Part shown: positions 13,301-24,400 of the stretch, piece after piece | How positions within the stretch are numbered: position 1 is the stretch's first letter | Layout of the letters: each line of letters begins with the position of its first letter | Source of the DNA: Candidatus Aquidulcis sp. | GTDB lineage: Bacteria > Chloroflexota > Anaerolineae > Anaerolineales > UBA4823 | Direction: 5' to 3' | NCBI GenBank assembly: GCA_020723385.1 | Contig: DYIZ01000061.1 | Location: forward strand, 1-32,676 | DNA length: 32,676 nt | Program-made: the position numbers and the translations under genes | The notes under the pieces: generated by a model | Told to the model about the DNA's origin: nothing | The model's database searches: none | Seen by the model: the letters and a program-made list of their open reading frames with translations, nothing else

Positions 13301-16282
13301 ATGGCTATCACCAGACGCCGAATTCACGCACGTATTTCGCTAGCGCTCATTGTAGCAATCATGGTCAGCGCCATAACCCCGCCGCAGGCCCAAATGGGCG
13401 TCTCGGCAGCGGAAGCCGCTCATTCGACCTGGTTATTAGATGTTGTCGAGACGGCCGAGTTCCTGCCTTCGCCGGCTGTCTCGCTCGCACAGACCCCAGG
13501 GGTTTTCCAAAACCCCTGGGGTCTATTGTCTGCCGAGAGTAAACCGGCGTTCGCGGATGAGACGCCGCCGCTGTCCGTCTCGCGCGTACAGTCAGCGTAC
13601 ACGCCCGGCGGGGTTTTCTCCGGTACGCTGGTGGTCACGTACACCGTCGCCAACAACCAGCTTCCGGCAGCAATTCCCAGTCTCTCCGGCGCGGCCACGC
13701 TGACGGACACTGTCGCCATCTTGCAAGCGATGGATACGCCGGGCGACGCCAACACGCTGCGAAACGTGCTGCTGGCCGATACGCTGACAGGCGGGGCAGT
13801 ATTTGCGTCGTCGTCGCTTGCTCCTGACCGCAACCCCTCGCCCGGCGGGGACGAATTGGCCTGGAACCTGGGCGACATCCCGCCGATGAAGAGCATCACG
13901 GTGACGATGGCGATCACGGTTCCGGCCTCCATTGCCGGGGTCACCGCGCTCGACGGCGGCGCGACCGCCTGGGGGACGCGGCAATCCCAGGTGGTCAACG
14001 CCAGCGCCTGCCCGGTCACGTTGACGCCCGACACCCTGAGCGGCGAGCCGATGGCGGATTATCTGAGATCTGCCGTAGATGCCGATCCGTCCGACGAATA
14101 TGTGTCCCGCTTTGCGGGATCGTTGTGTACGCCCAACCAGGCCTTCGAGGCGGTGCGGACGCTTGGCTACGAGGCCTACCGCGGCTCGCTGCGCGGGGCC
14201 AGGGGCACGCTGTGGAGCCAGGCTGGCAACAGCCTGGACAAGTCCAGCCTGCTGATCGCCACCTTACGAGCCAACGGCACGCCCGCCCGCTACCAGCACG
14301 GCACGCTCAGCGACGAGCGGGCGCGCGAGCTAATCCTTTCGATGTTCCCGACCACCGGCGGCGTGGTGGGCTACGTCCCGGAGGGGGCCACGGTCTCCGA
14401 CCCGGCGAATGACCCTGACCTGCTGGCGGAAGCGCGCGATCACTGGTGGGTGGAAGCCTACCAGAACGGCCAATGGGTGGCGATGGACCCTTCGTTCTCG
14501 TATGCCGCCCCCGGTGCGACGTTTACAACCCCCGGGGGTGCGCCCCTCGCCGAGCCGCCGAACGACCTGCGGCACACGGTCACCTTCCGTCTCGAAATCG
14601 AACGCTATCAAATCCTGAATTACCTGATGTCAGGCTTCGAGTACCAGACCACGCTAGTCTTCACGATGACGACCGCCGAGCTGGTGGGTCAGCCGGTGAC
14701 GGTCAAGCACCTGGTCAGCACGCAGTACCCGCCGGCTGGCTGCCTGATTTATTGTTGGGTGCATTACTCGTACGTGCCTTACCTGCAAATCGGCGACGGG
14801 ATCGCGCCGCCGCTCGGCTCGCCGCCCGGCAGCGTGCTCCCGTCGGAAGAGAATGGGGGATCAGGGGGCTGGGTGATCCTGGGACACCCGTACTTCGAGC
14901 TGCTCTCGAATTATCCGCTGGGGCAGTTTGCCGTGACCGGCGAGTGGCTGCACCTCGACGTTCGTGACGCCGAAGGCAACCTGCGCACCTACACGCGCAC
15001 GCTGGCCGACCGGGTGGGCATCGAGCAGCGCGAAAGCCCCAACAAAATCCAGGGCCTGATCCCCGAGCTGACCACCGAGGAGGTGATCTCGCGCTTCGGC
15101 CCGCAGGCGCCGCCCACCGCCACGTCGCTCGACAACGTCAGCGTGTACTTCAACCCGTCGTGGATGTCGGCGGAATACGCGGCGCACGTGGGCGAGAACC
15201 TGCTGGCGGCCGCGCCGCGCGTGCTGGCGATCCAGCCGGTGATCTCGGGGCTGGCGGACATCGAGCGCATTTTCAGCGGCGAGCGCCCCGACGTAAGCGG
15301 GCGCATCCAACTGGCCGAGGCGGCGGAGGTTGTGGAGGACACCACCCAGGCCTTCAACCGGATGATGGGAGCGTCGTTCGTGACGATGTCGGACGCGGCT
15401 TCGCAAGACCTGGCGCAGACCGGGCTGGTGAAGGTGTATCCCGACGCGCCGCGCATCACCATCGCCTCGTTCGTGATTGCGCAGCCTTTCGAGTACCCGC
15501 AGGTGATCACGCAGTCCATACCGACAGAGTCCATTGACCTGCTCTCGGACGGCGTGCGGGCAATTGCCTACCCCGGCCAGGCGAAGAGGGCCGAGCCGGT
15601 CTACCGGCTGACGCGGGGGATGAACGAGGCGTTTTTGGAGAAGATGATCGGGGATTACTTCATCAAAGCCGGCGAGCCGGAGGATGGCGAAACCGCCGTG
15701 GTGGTGAAATCTGCGGCAGGTGTGCTGCAAGCCGCCGGGGCGCAGAACATCCCGCTGATCTACGTGGACGAGGATCACCTGCAGCCCCTGGCGCAGGCGG
15801 CGATCTCCGAGGAGGCCAAGGCGCGCATCGTGCAGACGGTCAAGGGCGGCGGGTATGGGGTGCTTGTGCCGAAGCGGATGGCGACGTACAACGGGGAGGC
15901 GGCCATCGCCTGGTGGCAGGTGGATCTGCGGACGGGGGAGACGGTGGGGGTGGGGGAAGAAGGGATGCACCAGTTTTTGGTGCAGTTGCCGTTCGAGATG
16001 GAGTTTTTCTTTCAGACAGCCAATTTCCTGGATTTAGCACTCTCGACATTCATATCCTATCTTCGCCATTATGTCTGGGAACAAACTGCGATAGTAACCT
16101 GGAAAGAATTCTGGTATGCAGCTACTCTGTTGAGAAGACGGCCTGGGGAAACCAATCTCGTGTTCTACCAACGAGTATTGAAGGAAACGAAAACCTATAT
16201 GAATACAATTGTATGGGGTCAATTAAAAGAAGATTGGGAAGAAATATTTGGCGACGAGATACCCGTTGATATTATTCGGTGA
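13301..16282 (+). CDS. Secreted transglutaminase-like protein with Ser replacing the catalytic Cys
   Basis: A 993-residue exported protein. ATG 13301 has AGGAG 8-12 bases upstream and begins a signal peptide (RRR, then SLALIVAIMVSAI). A transglutaminase-like core lies at about 275-400: GNSLDKSSLLIATLRANGTPARY, H381 in DHWWVEAY and D396 in MDPSF. The position usually taken by Cys is Ser311, so the His and Asp are kept but thiol chemistry is lost. The middle part (RPDVSGRIQLAEAAE, ITIASFVIAQPF) resembles proteins that accompany RHS or long surface proteins. A palindromic repeat is read in frame as QTPGVFQNPWGLL (residues about 64-76). From about 16,000 the DNA drops from about 73% to 35-43% GC (hand-counted lines) and the last 90 residues differ in character. 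Confidence 0.8.
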   Translation: MAITRRRIHARISLALIVAIMVSAITPPQAQMGVSAAEAAHSTWLLDVVETAEFLPSPAVSLAQTPGVFQNPWGLLSAESKPAFADETPPLSVSRVQSAYTPGGVFSGTLVVTYTVANNQLPAAIPSLSGAATLTDTVAILQAMDTPGDANTLRNVLLADTLTGGAVFASSSLAPDRNPSPGGDELAWNLGDIPPMKSITVTMAITVPASIAGVTALDGGATAWGTRQSQVVNASACPVTLTPDTLSGEPMADYLRSAVDADPSDEYVSRFAGSLCTPNQAFEAVRTLGYEAYRGSLRGARGTLWSQAGNSLDKSSLLIATLRANGTPARYQHGTLSDERARELILSMFPTTGGVVGYVPEGATVSDPANDPDLLAEARDHWWVEAYQNGQWVAMDPSFSYAAPGATFTTPGGAPLAEPPNDLRHTVTFRLEIERYQILNYLMSGFEYQTTLVFTMTTAELVGQPVTVKHLVSTQYPPAGCLIYCWVHYSYVPYLQIGDGIAPPLGSPPGSVLPSEENGGSGGWVILGHPYFELLSNYPLGQFAVTGEWLHLDVRDAEGNLRTYTRTLADRVGIEQRESPNKIQGLIPELTTEEVISRFGPQAPPTATSLDNVSVYFNPSWMSAEYAAHVGENLLAAAPRVLAIQPVISGLADIERIFSGERPDVSGRIQLAEAAEVVEDTTQAFNRMMGASFVTMSDAASQDLAQTGLVKVYPDAPRITIASFVIAQPFEYPQVITQSIPTESIDLLSDGVRAIAYPGQAKRAEPVYRLTRGMNEAFLEKMIGDYFIKAGEPEDGETAVVVKSAAGVLQAAGAQNIPLIYVDEDHLQPLAQAAISEEAKARIVQTVKGGGYGVLVPKRMATYNGEAAIAWWQVDLRTGETVGVGEEGMHQFLVQLPFEMEFFFQTANFLDLALSTFISYLRHYVWEQTAIVTWKEFWYAATLLRRRPGETNLVFYQRVLKETKTYMNTIVWGQLKEDWEEIFGDEIPVDIIR
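13491..13524. repeat. ACCCCAGGGGTTT palindrome, copy 3 (perfect, inside a coding region)
   Basis: AGACCCCAGGGGTTTT (13491-13506), CC, and the exact reverse complement (13509-13524): a 16-bp stem in frame near the N-terminus of the transglutaminase-like protein. Bases on both sides resemble those around copy 2 (CGCCGG-TGTCT before it, TCTATTG after it), which shows shared origin rather than chance. Confidence 0.85.
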
Positions 16283-16330
16283 CCAGAGACTTGTTGATAG
16301 GATAGACAAGTAGCTTGAAGGAGAACTAAA

Positions 16331-17524
16331 ATGACGAACCTTCGAAACAAGAAAATCATTACAATCTTGATTCTTTGTGGCATATCAGCGGTCATTCTCA
16401 TCATGGTTGGCTACCGGCTGCTCAATTCCAAGCCGCAGTTTATCCCGCCGCCGGTGCCGACCAGCAACGCCGGAACGCTGCTACTGGTTTCGGGAGGGCA
16501 ATCGGTGGAACAACTTTCTGTGACTGCCAGCGGCGTGATTACCGGCACGCCCGCGTCAGCAACTACTGGCCCATCTGATTTGTCACCGGAATGTATCATC
16601 GGCGGGCAGGTGGCATCCCCTGACGGCAAACAAGTGGCAATCAAGATTTACTGTGATGAGCAGTCATACACTCGGGTATTGGATGTGACCACCGGCGAGG
16701 TTCAGGATATCCAAACGAAAGCAGGGCCAGAAAGCCGGTTTTTAGGTTGGTCGCCGGATGGACGAGCAGCAGTGGTCTGGAGCGGATATATCGAAGTCAG
16801 CCAGATTCAAGTCGTAAACCTGAAAACTGGCGACACAGAGATTTTAGACACACCGCCTCACACCTATAACGCAGCGATTTCCCCCGACAATGACCGGGTG
16901 CTGTTTGTTGTCACCAAAGGGTTGGGATGGGGCGGCGAGCTATGGATGATGAGGCTCAATGGCGGAAACCAACAAATGATTCTGCAGGATCCCACTCATC
17001 TGATCTCTTTTCCAAGCTGGTCGCCAGACATGCAGGCCATCACTTACATTCGCATGGAGGATTCGAGTATCCCCTTTACGATTGGCGAACTTTGCTTGGC
17101 GGATGGTGATGGGCACAACCAACGCTGCGTTGCCGCGGCCGATGCCGGGCACGGCTATCCGCCGGTTTGGTCGCCGGACAGCAAATGGGTGGCTTTCGTG
17201 GTACGTGAGAATCCGGACGATGTGGGGGCGAATAATGAGAGCAGCGCACTAATCAGCAACATCTATCTGGCCAATCCACAGACGAATGAAACGCGCCCGC
17301 TGACTCATTTTGAGAATGCAATCGTCAATGGCGCTGTCTGGTCGCCCAATGGACAACAACTGGCCTTTCGCAAAACCGAAAACGGCCTCTCGGACATCTG
17401 GCTCATAGATATTGCCACCGGCGAGTTGCAGCAAGTGACCCAAAATGGCAACGCTTCCTGGCCGGTTTGGTTAAGCCAGGGAAATGCATTGCAATCCACC
17501 GCTCAACCCACCGAGGAGAAATGA
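16331..17524 (+). CDS. Membrane-anchored TolB-like beta-propeller (PD40 repeats) protein
   Basis: A 397-residue protein with one N-terminal membrane helix (ITILILCGISAVILIMVGY) and an extracytoplasmic beta-propeller. PD40-type blades recur: VASPDGKQVAIKIY, GWSPDGRAAVVWSG, AISPDNDRVLFVV, SWSPDMQAITYI, VWSPDSKWVAFVV and VWSPNGQQLAFRK. AAGGAG at 16318-16323 supports the start. It follows the transglutaminase-like gene by 48 bases and ends one base before the next ATG. PD40 propellers of this kind usually bind proteins or glycans at the cell surface or in the envelope; the specific role is unknown. Lower GC than the left-hand genes. Confidence 0.85.
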   Translation: MTNLRNKKIITILILCGISAVILIMVGYRLLNSKPQFIPPPVPTSNAGTLLLVSGGQSVEQLSVTASGVITGTPASATTGPSDLSPECIIGGQVASPDGKQVAIKIYCDEQSYTRVLDVTTGEVQDIQTKAGPESRFLGWSPDGRAAVVWSGYIEVSQIQVVNLKTGDTEILDTPPHTYNAAISPDNDRVLFVVTKGLGWGGELWMMRLNGGNQQMILQDPTHLISFPSWSPDMQAITYIRMEDSSIPFTIGELCLADGDGHNQRCVAAADAGHGYPPVWSPDSKWVAFVVRENPDDVGANNESSALISNIYLANPQTNETRPLTHFENAIVNGAVWSPNGQQLAFRKTENGLSDIWLIDIATGELQQVTQNGNASWPVWLSQGNALQSTAQPTEEK

Positions 17525-17525
17525 T

Positions 17526-18416
17526 ATGAACCGCTCTTTTTTACTGTTCTTTTCGTTGACTTTGATATGCCTGGTTGCCGGCTGTACGCACCCAACGACG
17601 ACGGCCATTCCCTCGTCAACGGTCATTCCACGACCCTCGGCGACATCCAGCCCCATCCCGCCCTCAGCCACTCTGACCGCGACGCCTTCCGCCAACCCAA
17701 CGAAATCTGCCACCCCGACACTTTCCCCCACGCCAATCGCCAGCGAAACGCCCACGGCTTCCCCTACCCCAACCGAGACGCCTACTCCTGCCCCGACCTC
17801 CAGACCGTGGAGGATATGGTTTTCAGGAGCAAAATTCGATGGGTATGACTTAAATCCCAACCCCTTGTATTATTCGGTCATCAGCGATGGAACGGGACTG
17901 TCTCAGGTTGACCCTGACACATTCCACAATTTAGCGATTACTACACCGCCATTCAGTTTACCGGAAGAAGGGCGTGCTTATCTGGAATATTCACCCGACA
18001 GAAGCCTCGCAATTGCGTTTGTTGTACGTTCTCTCAATACCTACATTGTCAATTTGAGCAGCAAACAAACCATTCCGCTTTATCAACCCAATAGCGACGA
18101 TCTGAACCCTGTTATAGCAGCATGTTGGTTGCCAGACGGAACCTACTTGCGACTTGTTAGCAGTTTCGGACAAGTCTACCAAATAAAGCCAGATCGAACC
18201 GATTTGCATTTGCTATTCGAAATAACAGAGATCTCATTCAGCGGTTTTCTGGGTGCTTGTTCCCCTGATGGACAAGAGGCAGCCCTTTATGGATATTATG
18301 TTAATGACCCTATGACACAAGGTATATACATTTTGGATCTGAACACTGGCAGGTTTCATAGTGTTCTAATCCCGTGGTTTATAGGTAGGATTCTGCGAGC
18401 GCCATATCAACCCTAA
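17526..18416 (+). CDS. Lipoprotein with Pro/Thr linker and propeller-like domain
   Basis: A 296-residue lipoprotein. The signal peptide ends in lipobox LVAGC with Cys20. A PT-rich linker runs to about residue 97, then a domain starting [10 protein letters not shown] that continues with [42 protein letters not shown] and [13 protein letters not shown], which are degenerate PD40 blades. GAGGAG lies just before ATG 17526, and the gap from the previous stop is one base, so the two are translationally linked. The last gene of the window is a clear homologue. It is 34 bases upstream of the giant secreted-protein gene. About 280 residues is short for a full propeller, so it may be partial or form a different fold. 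Confidence 0.8.
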   Translation: MNRSFLLFFSLTLICLVAGCTHPTTTAIPSSTVIPRPSATSSPIPPSATLTATPSANPTKSATPTLSPTPIASETPTASPTPTETPTPAPTSRPWRIWFSGAKFDGYDLNPNPLYYSVISDGTGLSQVDPDTFHNLAITTPPFSLPEEGRAYLEYSPDRSLAIAFVVRSLNTYIVNLSSKQTIPLYQPNSDDLNPVIAACWLPDGTYLRLVSSFGQVYQIKPDRTDLHLLFEITEISFSGFLGACSPDGQEAALYGYYVNDPMTQGIYILDLNTGRFHSVLIPWFIGRILRAPYQP

Positions 18417-18450
18417 AATTCTGCGAAATGAAAATATCGAGAGGTCTATT

Positions 18451-21400
18451 ATGAGAAAACCGTCAGCCTATTGGATATTTATTGCTACGCTCATACTTCT
18501 ATTTCTGGCAGCAGTCAGCCCTATAACAGCCTATGCGAATGAGCTATCAACCGGCAGCCTGCAAGACGGGGATACGCCAACGCCAACAATTACGCTCCCC
18601 GATCCTTTTTTGTATTCTCCTTATGTCGGATCGGCTGAAATTATTTCTGTATTCGATCATGATTGCCCTCTAGGGAAAAGTGAAAGTGATCCAGGTTATG
18701 ATTGCGACACAACGACGGTGTTTCATAATGACGGGTATATTATTAACAAAAATTATTCTGGTCACATGGGAATTGACTATGGCCTGGCCTATAAACCGAT
18801 TCTGGCTGCGGCTGCTGGGACCGTCACATACGTGGGATGGGACGATCCAGATCATCACGAGGGCGATGCAGGCATGGGGTTGAAGATCACGATTCAACAC
18901 CTAGACAATTCTTACACAGGCCCCGGACCCGGGGCAGGCTCTGCCTACTATACACTCTATGGCCATATGAGCTCGGTTTCCGTGAAAACAGGGGATGAAG
19001 TACAAGTACATACCCCTTTGGGTATCAGTGGGCAAAAGGGGTATGGCAATAGTCTGCACCTGCATTTCCAGGTGATGGCTGGTTTAGCTTATGACGGCGC
19101 AGTTAATCCTTATGGGTGGAAAGGACCGGATGGCGAAGACCTATGGAAGAATCACCGCATAAGTTACGATCTTTGGGTCGCATATCCTTCTGTCATAAAT
19201 CCCGAAGTATATCCGCCTGGCAACAAACCAGTGGAGGAATATGATGATTGGCGCCAGGAAGCTAACTTATTCCCAGACCCCAATAATCTGAACAGCCTTA
19301 CAGTCCAACCGGACGAACCTAACCATTGTCCAAGTGTTTGGATACAAAAAGAGGCTGGCTCCTTGGTCTATTACACAGCCGAGGTCAAAAGGGATAATAA
19401 TCGAGAGCATGATCTCCCTACAACAACTACTTGTCAGATTCAATGGTCTATGGACAATGTGGTGGACCATAATGGGCAGACTCACCACCCTGAAGGTGTC
19501 TACGATGTTTACGCTCGGATTCCACCACAAGAATCAGGCTATACATGGAGCGACAGCGCCTGTTATGAAGTCGCTCCAAACAGTCAATATCATTCTATAG
19601 TAGTTCAAAGTGAGGCTTTCGAAGAATACGGGAGTCAGTACCCGCGTGGGGGAGATGGTAATATCTGGATGTATATGGGTACCTTCCAGTTTTCTACTGA
19701 CGATCAGGCGATCAAATTGGGAGACGGCACAAAAGATGATAACAATGTTGACCGGCTAGTTGTGGCGTCGCAACTGCTATTTATGCCATCCAATGATGCC
19801 TCTGTGTCCCCGAGTACACCCGTGCCGCCCACCAGCACACCAACACCGGAACCAGTCACACTGATCGATTCTGAGCTTGATGATACACCACCAGTGGATA
19901 TTGCAAATCAACATCAGTCATTTTTATTATTAGATGGCGCGCCGGAACCCCAAAATGGAGATGGGAATCATCCCTATTACTTAAATTTTAATCCCTACAT
20001 CAACAATGTGGATGGGGTTTATTTTCGCCGGGATCCAGAGTCTCCTCACGAATTCGATTTGGGTCGAACGGAATGGGATTCTCTAACTGTAGAGCTTTGG
20101 TTCCGTGCGGACACTCTTAACATTGTATCGGGGGAACAGGCAAGAACACTAGTTAATTATTCCAAAGCAACCAGCATAACAAGCTACAAAGGGTGGGAAG
20201 TAACTTACAATCGGGATACCAAAACTCTAGCTTTTAGCATCCTCAATGGGCAAAAAGATCAACCTGTCGCTCAAGTGACTCAGGTGGGAATTCCAGTTGG
20301 CAAATGGGTACATGTGTATGCCATCAAATCTAGCGCACATGGTGAACTGTTCCTTTGCTCACAAGAGGAGGGAAATGCGCCGATATTACGCAGCGGGGAT
20401 CCAGTAAATGGCATCCTCTACTATTCCACCGCGTTGGATATAAACCTGGGGTTTGAATACGAAGTACCTCCGCCAGGTGTAATCCGTGAGCAAAGCTGGT
20501 ATGGTGATTTGGATCACTTTTCTTACAAGAATTACGCGGATTTTGGCGTGTGTGACGGTTTTGTTCCATCAACATCAACACCAACACCGACCTATACTCC
20601 GACGAAAACCCCTGTTCCGTCAATCACGCCTACGCCTACGCAAACTATGATACCACCAACACCTAAACCCCCGGCCAGAGTCGTATACATGTCCATGAAT
20701 GAAGATGGGAGGCCTCAATATATAAATCAGGATGGTCAATCATTGGATATTTCCACCTATGATGAACCTATCGTTACGCCAGGAATTGATGGTAGCAACG
20801 GCCGCCAGTTTGCCTTGGATACCAATAATCGTTACCGTATTGACAAGATTGAAATAGGGAATTCGACGGATTTCCAATTGGGTGATCAACATAATTATTC
20901 GTTCACAATTGATCTATGGTTCAGATATGATGCATTGTTCGAAGATAATAATGGTGGTTGTGAATATCGGGAAGATTACGTTGGTGTGGATTGTTTTTCA
21001 TCTCTAGACAAAACGATTGCGAGTCTTGTGGGTCAACATGTGGAAGGAGAATCGTCATCCCTACGTGGTTGGTTTCTAAACTATACGCCAGCCAGAGAAT
21101 TTGGGTACTTGACCTTTGGAGTTTACAATCAATATGGTGGCCTGACCAGTGTACCTCTTGGTGAAATTGCTGCGAAGAAATGGTACCATGTCAAAGCGAT
21201 AAAAGATGGGAATGCGGGTTGGTTGGCGCTTTGCGTTATGCAACAAGCCGACACCAGTGGAGCTATTCCAACTTCAACGGCAATCCCGGATTGGCGCGTC
21301 GAAAACGTGTCTTATCAGGGAAGCGTCAGTTATGAGCCAGGTAGTTTTTTGCGCCTCGGGGCATCTCGAGGCTATGTTTACCATACCCAAAGTTGGCACG

Positions 21401-24400
21401 GCCAGCTAGACGAATTCACCTACCTCAACTACGCCGATTACGGTGGCTGCGCCAGCGTTCTGCCCACTGCAACCCCCACCAAAACTTTGACGCCGACGAC
21501 TACTCCCACATCACAATATTCTCCAACGCCAACACCAACCGCAACAATCCCCCCCGCCCCGATTGGAGAATGTTCAGCGGACACCTATTACCCCTACGGT
21601 TTCGACAAGGGCATTGCTTGTGGGATTCAAATGATCCGCGACTCCTTGATACGGGATGGGTTGATTGATCCGAAAGATCCATTTGGCGACCCTCCCCTCC
21701 CCGCCATGCTCTTCACCGGCGGACAATCCCCCCTCCCCTCCGGCAGCGACTCATCCATTGTCCCCGTCGCCGCCGACCACGCTGCCGCGCCCATCGTTGC
21801 CACGCTGACCACCACCTATACCGTTCTCACGGGCGACCTGACGGCATCCTGGGTCAACGCGACCTGGGCCGCCGCCGAGTTCGAGACCCTCTCCGTTTCC
21901 TGGGCGCAGGTGTACGACGAAAACAACCTCCTCATCGCCGAGGGGCCGATTAGCGCCGCTCCACTCCCCTCTCCCAGCGGGGGAGGGGCCGGGGGTGAGG
22001 GAGAATCTGCTTTCGCCCTGGCGTTGGGCGATCCCCTCACCTACACCGTCACCGGCGCCGACTCGGCCACCTTCTACGCCCCCGCATCCAACGGCCTGGG
22101 CGCAGGCGGCGATTGGACGAGCTACACCGCCCAAATCGAATCTGGCCAAACCTTCGGCGTAGGCTTGCAAAACGCCATCGTCACCGTCAACGGCCAAACC
22201 TACACCGGCGCTCTAACCCTTGTCACCCTGTCACCTGTCACCCTATCAGGCTCCGGTCACACCCTCCTCCCCAACTTCGCCGGACAGGTCTCCATCCAGG
22301 CCAGCGACGCGTCCCTCCTCATCGGCCCCTCCACCTTCCTCACCGGCACGCTTCCGGCCCAATCTCCCCTATCCTCTATCCCTTCTCCCCTGTCTTTCTC
22401 CGGCTTCGACGGCTCGCTGCACATCGCCGAAGATTCCGCCGATACGGACCGCCTCGAGCTATCCGGCGCGGCCGACCGCGACCTGTCCCTCTCGCTCGAC
22501 CCGGCAGCCAGCGCCATCACGCCCTTCGAGAGCGCCAGCTTCCAGGCTGAAATCCACACCAACCAGAGCGGCGATTACACCCTCGCCGCCATCCCGCCTC
22601 TCGGCTGGCAGGCGCAGGTGGACGAGACCGGTCATGTTACCATCCTCCCCGCCCTCGACGCCGCCCCCGGCGAGTACACCGTGCTCGTCACCGCTCAGTC
22701 TACCAACTACCAGTCTACCAATTTACTGGCCTCCGCCCTCCACACCATCACCATCATCCCCTTCCAGGGCATGGAATTCTCCGTCGCCCCCGACCCGCTG
22801 ACCACCGTCCCATGGGGTTCCCCTCTCCCAGGATTGGGAGAGGGGGCAGGGGGTGAGGGAAGCATCAACACCGGCGTCACCCAAATCCCCGGCGCGGCGT
22901 ACATCGCCGTCATCACCAACACATCCACTGTCGCGCACACCTTCGGCGTGCAGGTTGCGCCGGACGGCTTCCCGGCTGAGTGGATCATGATCGGCGGGGC
23001 GGGGCGCACCACGGTGACCAACATTACGTTATTGCCAGGTCACGTCGGTCGCCTGGGAATCTATCTCCAACCACCTTGCAACCTGCCACCTGCAACTTGC
23101 AACCTCCCCGCCGCCGGGACTGAGTATCCCTTCATCGTCACCGCGGCCGCCAACGACGAGCCGTCGCTGAATCAATCGGCGGCGGAAGTGTTCGTCATGC
23201 CGGCGGCGCCTTTCGCCTACCTGCAAGCCAGTCCCGATTGGGTGGTCGCGACCAACGGCGTCAGCGCCACCTTCGAGATCAGCCTGACCAACGTGGGCAA
23301 CGCGGCGGGCGATTTCCCCGTGCGGATTCTACCGCCTACCGGTTGGGAAGCTGGCACAGCCTATACAGTCACACTCCCTGCCGGGGATGCCGACACCCAC
23401 TCGATGACTTTCACCCCCGTGGGCGCGGCGCCCGGCGATGAAGAGACCGTCTACGCCGAGAGCCAGCCGCCGGGCAGCCCATACCGGCTGTCCGACAGCG
23501 TGCGGGTGCGTATCGTCGGGCCGTGCGTGTACGCCGCTTTCCAGGCCATGCGCGCCTCGGTCCCGTTGGACGATGTTTTCCTGACGGCTTCGCTGGACAA
23601 CCTGGCGGTGCAGTTGGACCGCTGGGAGCGGGACAGCGACAACGCCGAGATGCGCGAGCGCGCCATCGCCGCGCTGAACGACACGCTTGCCTACCTGCGC
23701 GCCAGCTATCCCGGGGTGGATACCGCCTCCCTGGAGACGCTGGCGGCCGCGCCGACCGTCGAGGGGTTCTGCAGCCCGCTGGAGGATCTCGACCCGCAGT
23801 TGGACGACCTGGTGAAATACCGCCTCGCTGTCCGTTTCATCCCCGGCGCGGCAGCCACACTCGTCGGCGAGACAGTGACATATACCCTGCAAGTCGAAAA
23901 CCAGGGCGATTCTGCTGCGACTTACCTGATCGCCGTCAATGCCTGGCCCACCGACGGCTTACGTTTTACGCCTTACGTTTTACAGACCACATTATCACCG
24001 GGCGAAGCGATCACCTCCACCATCCCCGTCACCCCCACCGCGCTCGGCGCTTACACCCTCGAAGCGGATGTGACCATCGTTGGCAGGGATGATCTTCCCG
24101 GCGCACAGGCGACCGCCGCGCTGAAGGCGGTGGATCGCCTGATCCAGGTTATTTCGGTGGATGCTGTTCCCGGTTTCGTCGAGGTTGGGCCGAACAGCGC
24201 AGATTTATTCGCGCTCGTCGCCAACGTGGCCGGAATCTACCAGGAGGGATTGGCCGAAGTGGGCATCCTCGCGCCTTCCGGCGAGATGGTTTATAGCGGG
24301 ACAGTCTCGGTCGCGCTGGCATCTGCGCTGGATCTGCAAAGCCTGTCCCTGGGGAATGTCCCCACGGCAGGCTGGGCCGAGGGGGTTTACACCATCACAT

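Noticed and set aside
14525-14537. Short ACCCCCGGGGGT palindrome as a fourth copy of the ACCCCAGGGG element
   Set aside because: Only 12 bases and no shared flanks; it can arise by chance in such GC-rich DNA.
14861-15970. Minus-strand frame of 369 residues opposite the transglutaminase-like gene
   Set aside because: His/Arg-rich shadow with no recognisable domain, while the plus strand has a signal peptide and a domain.
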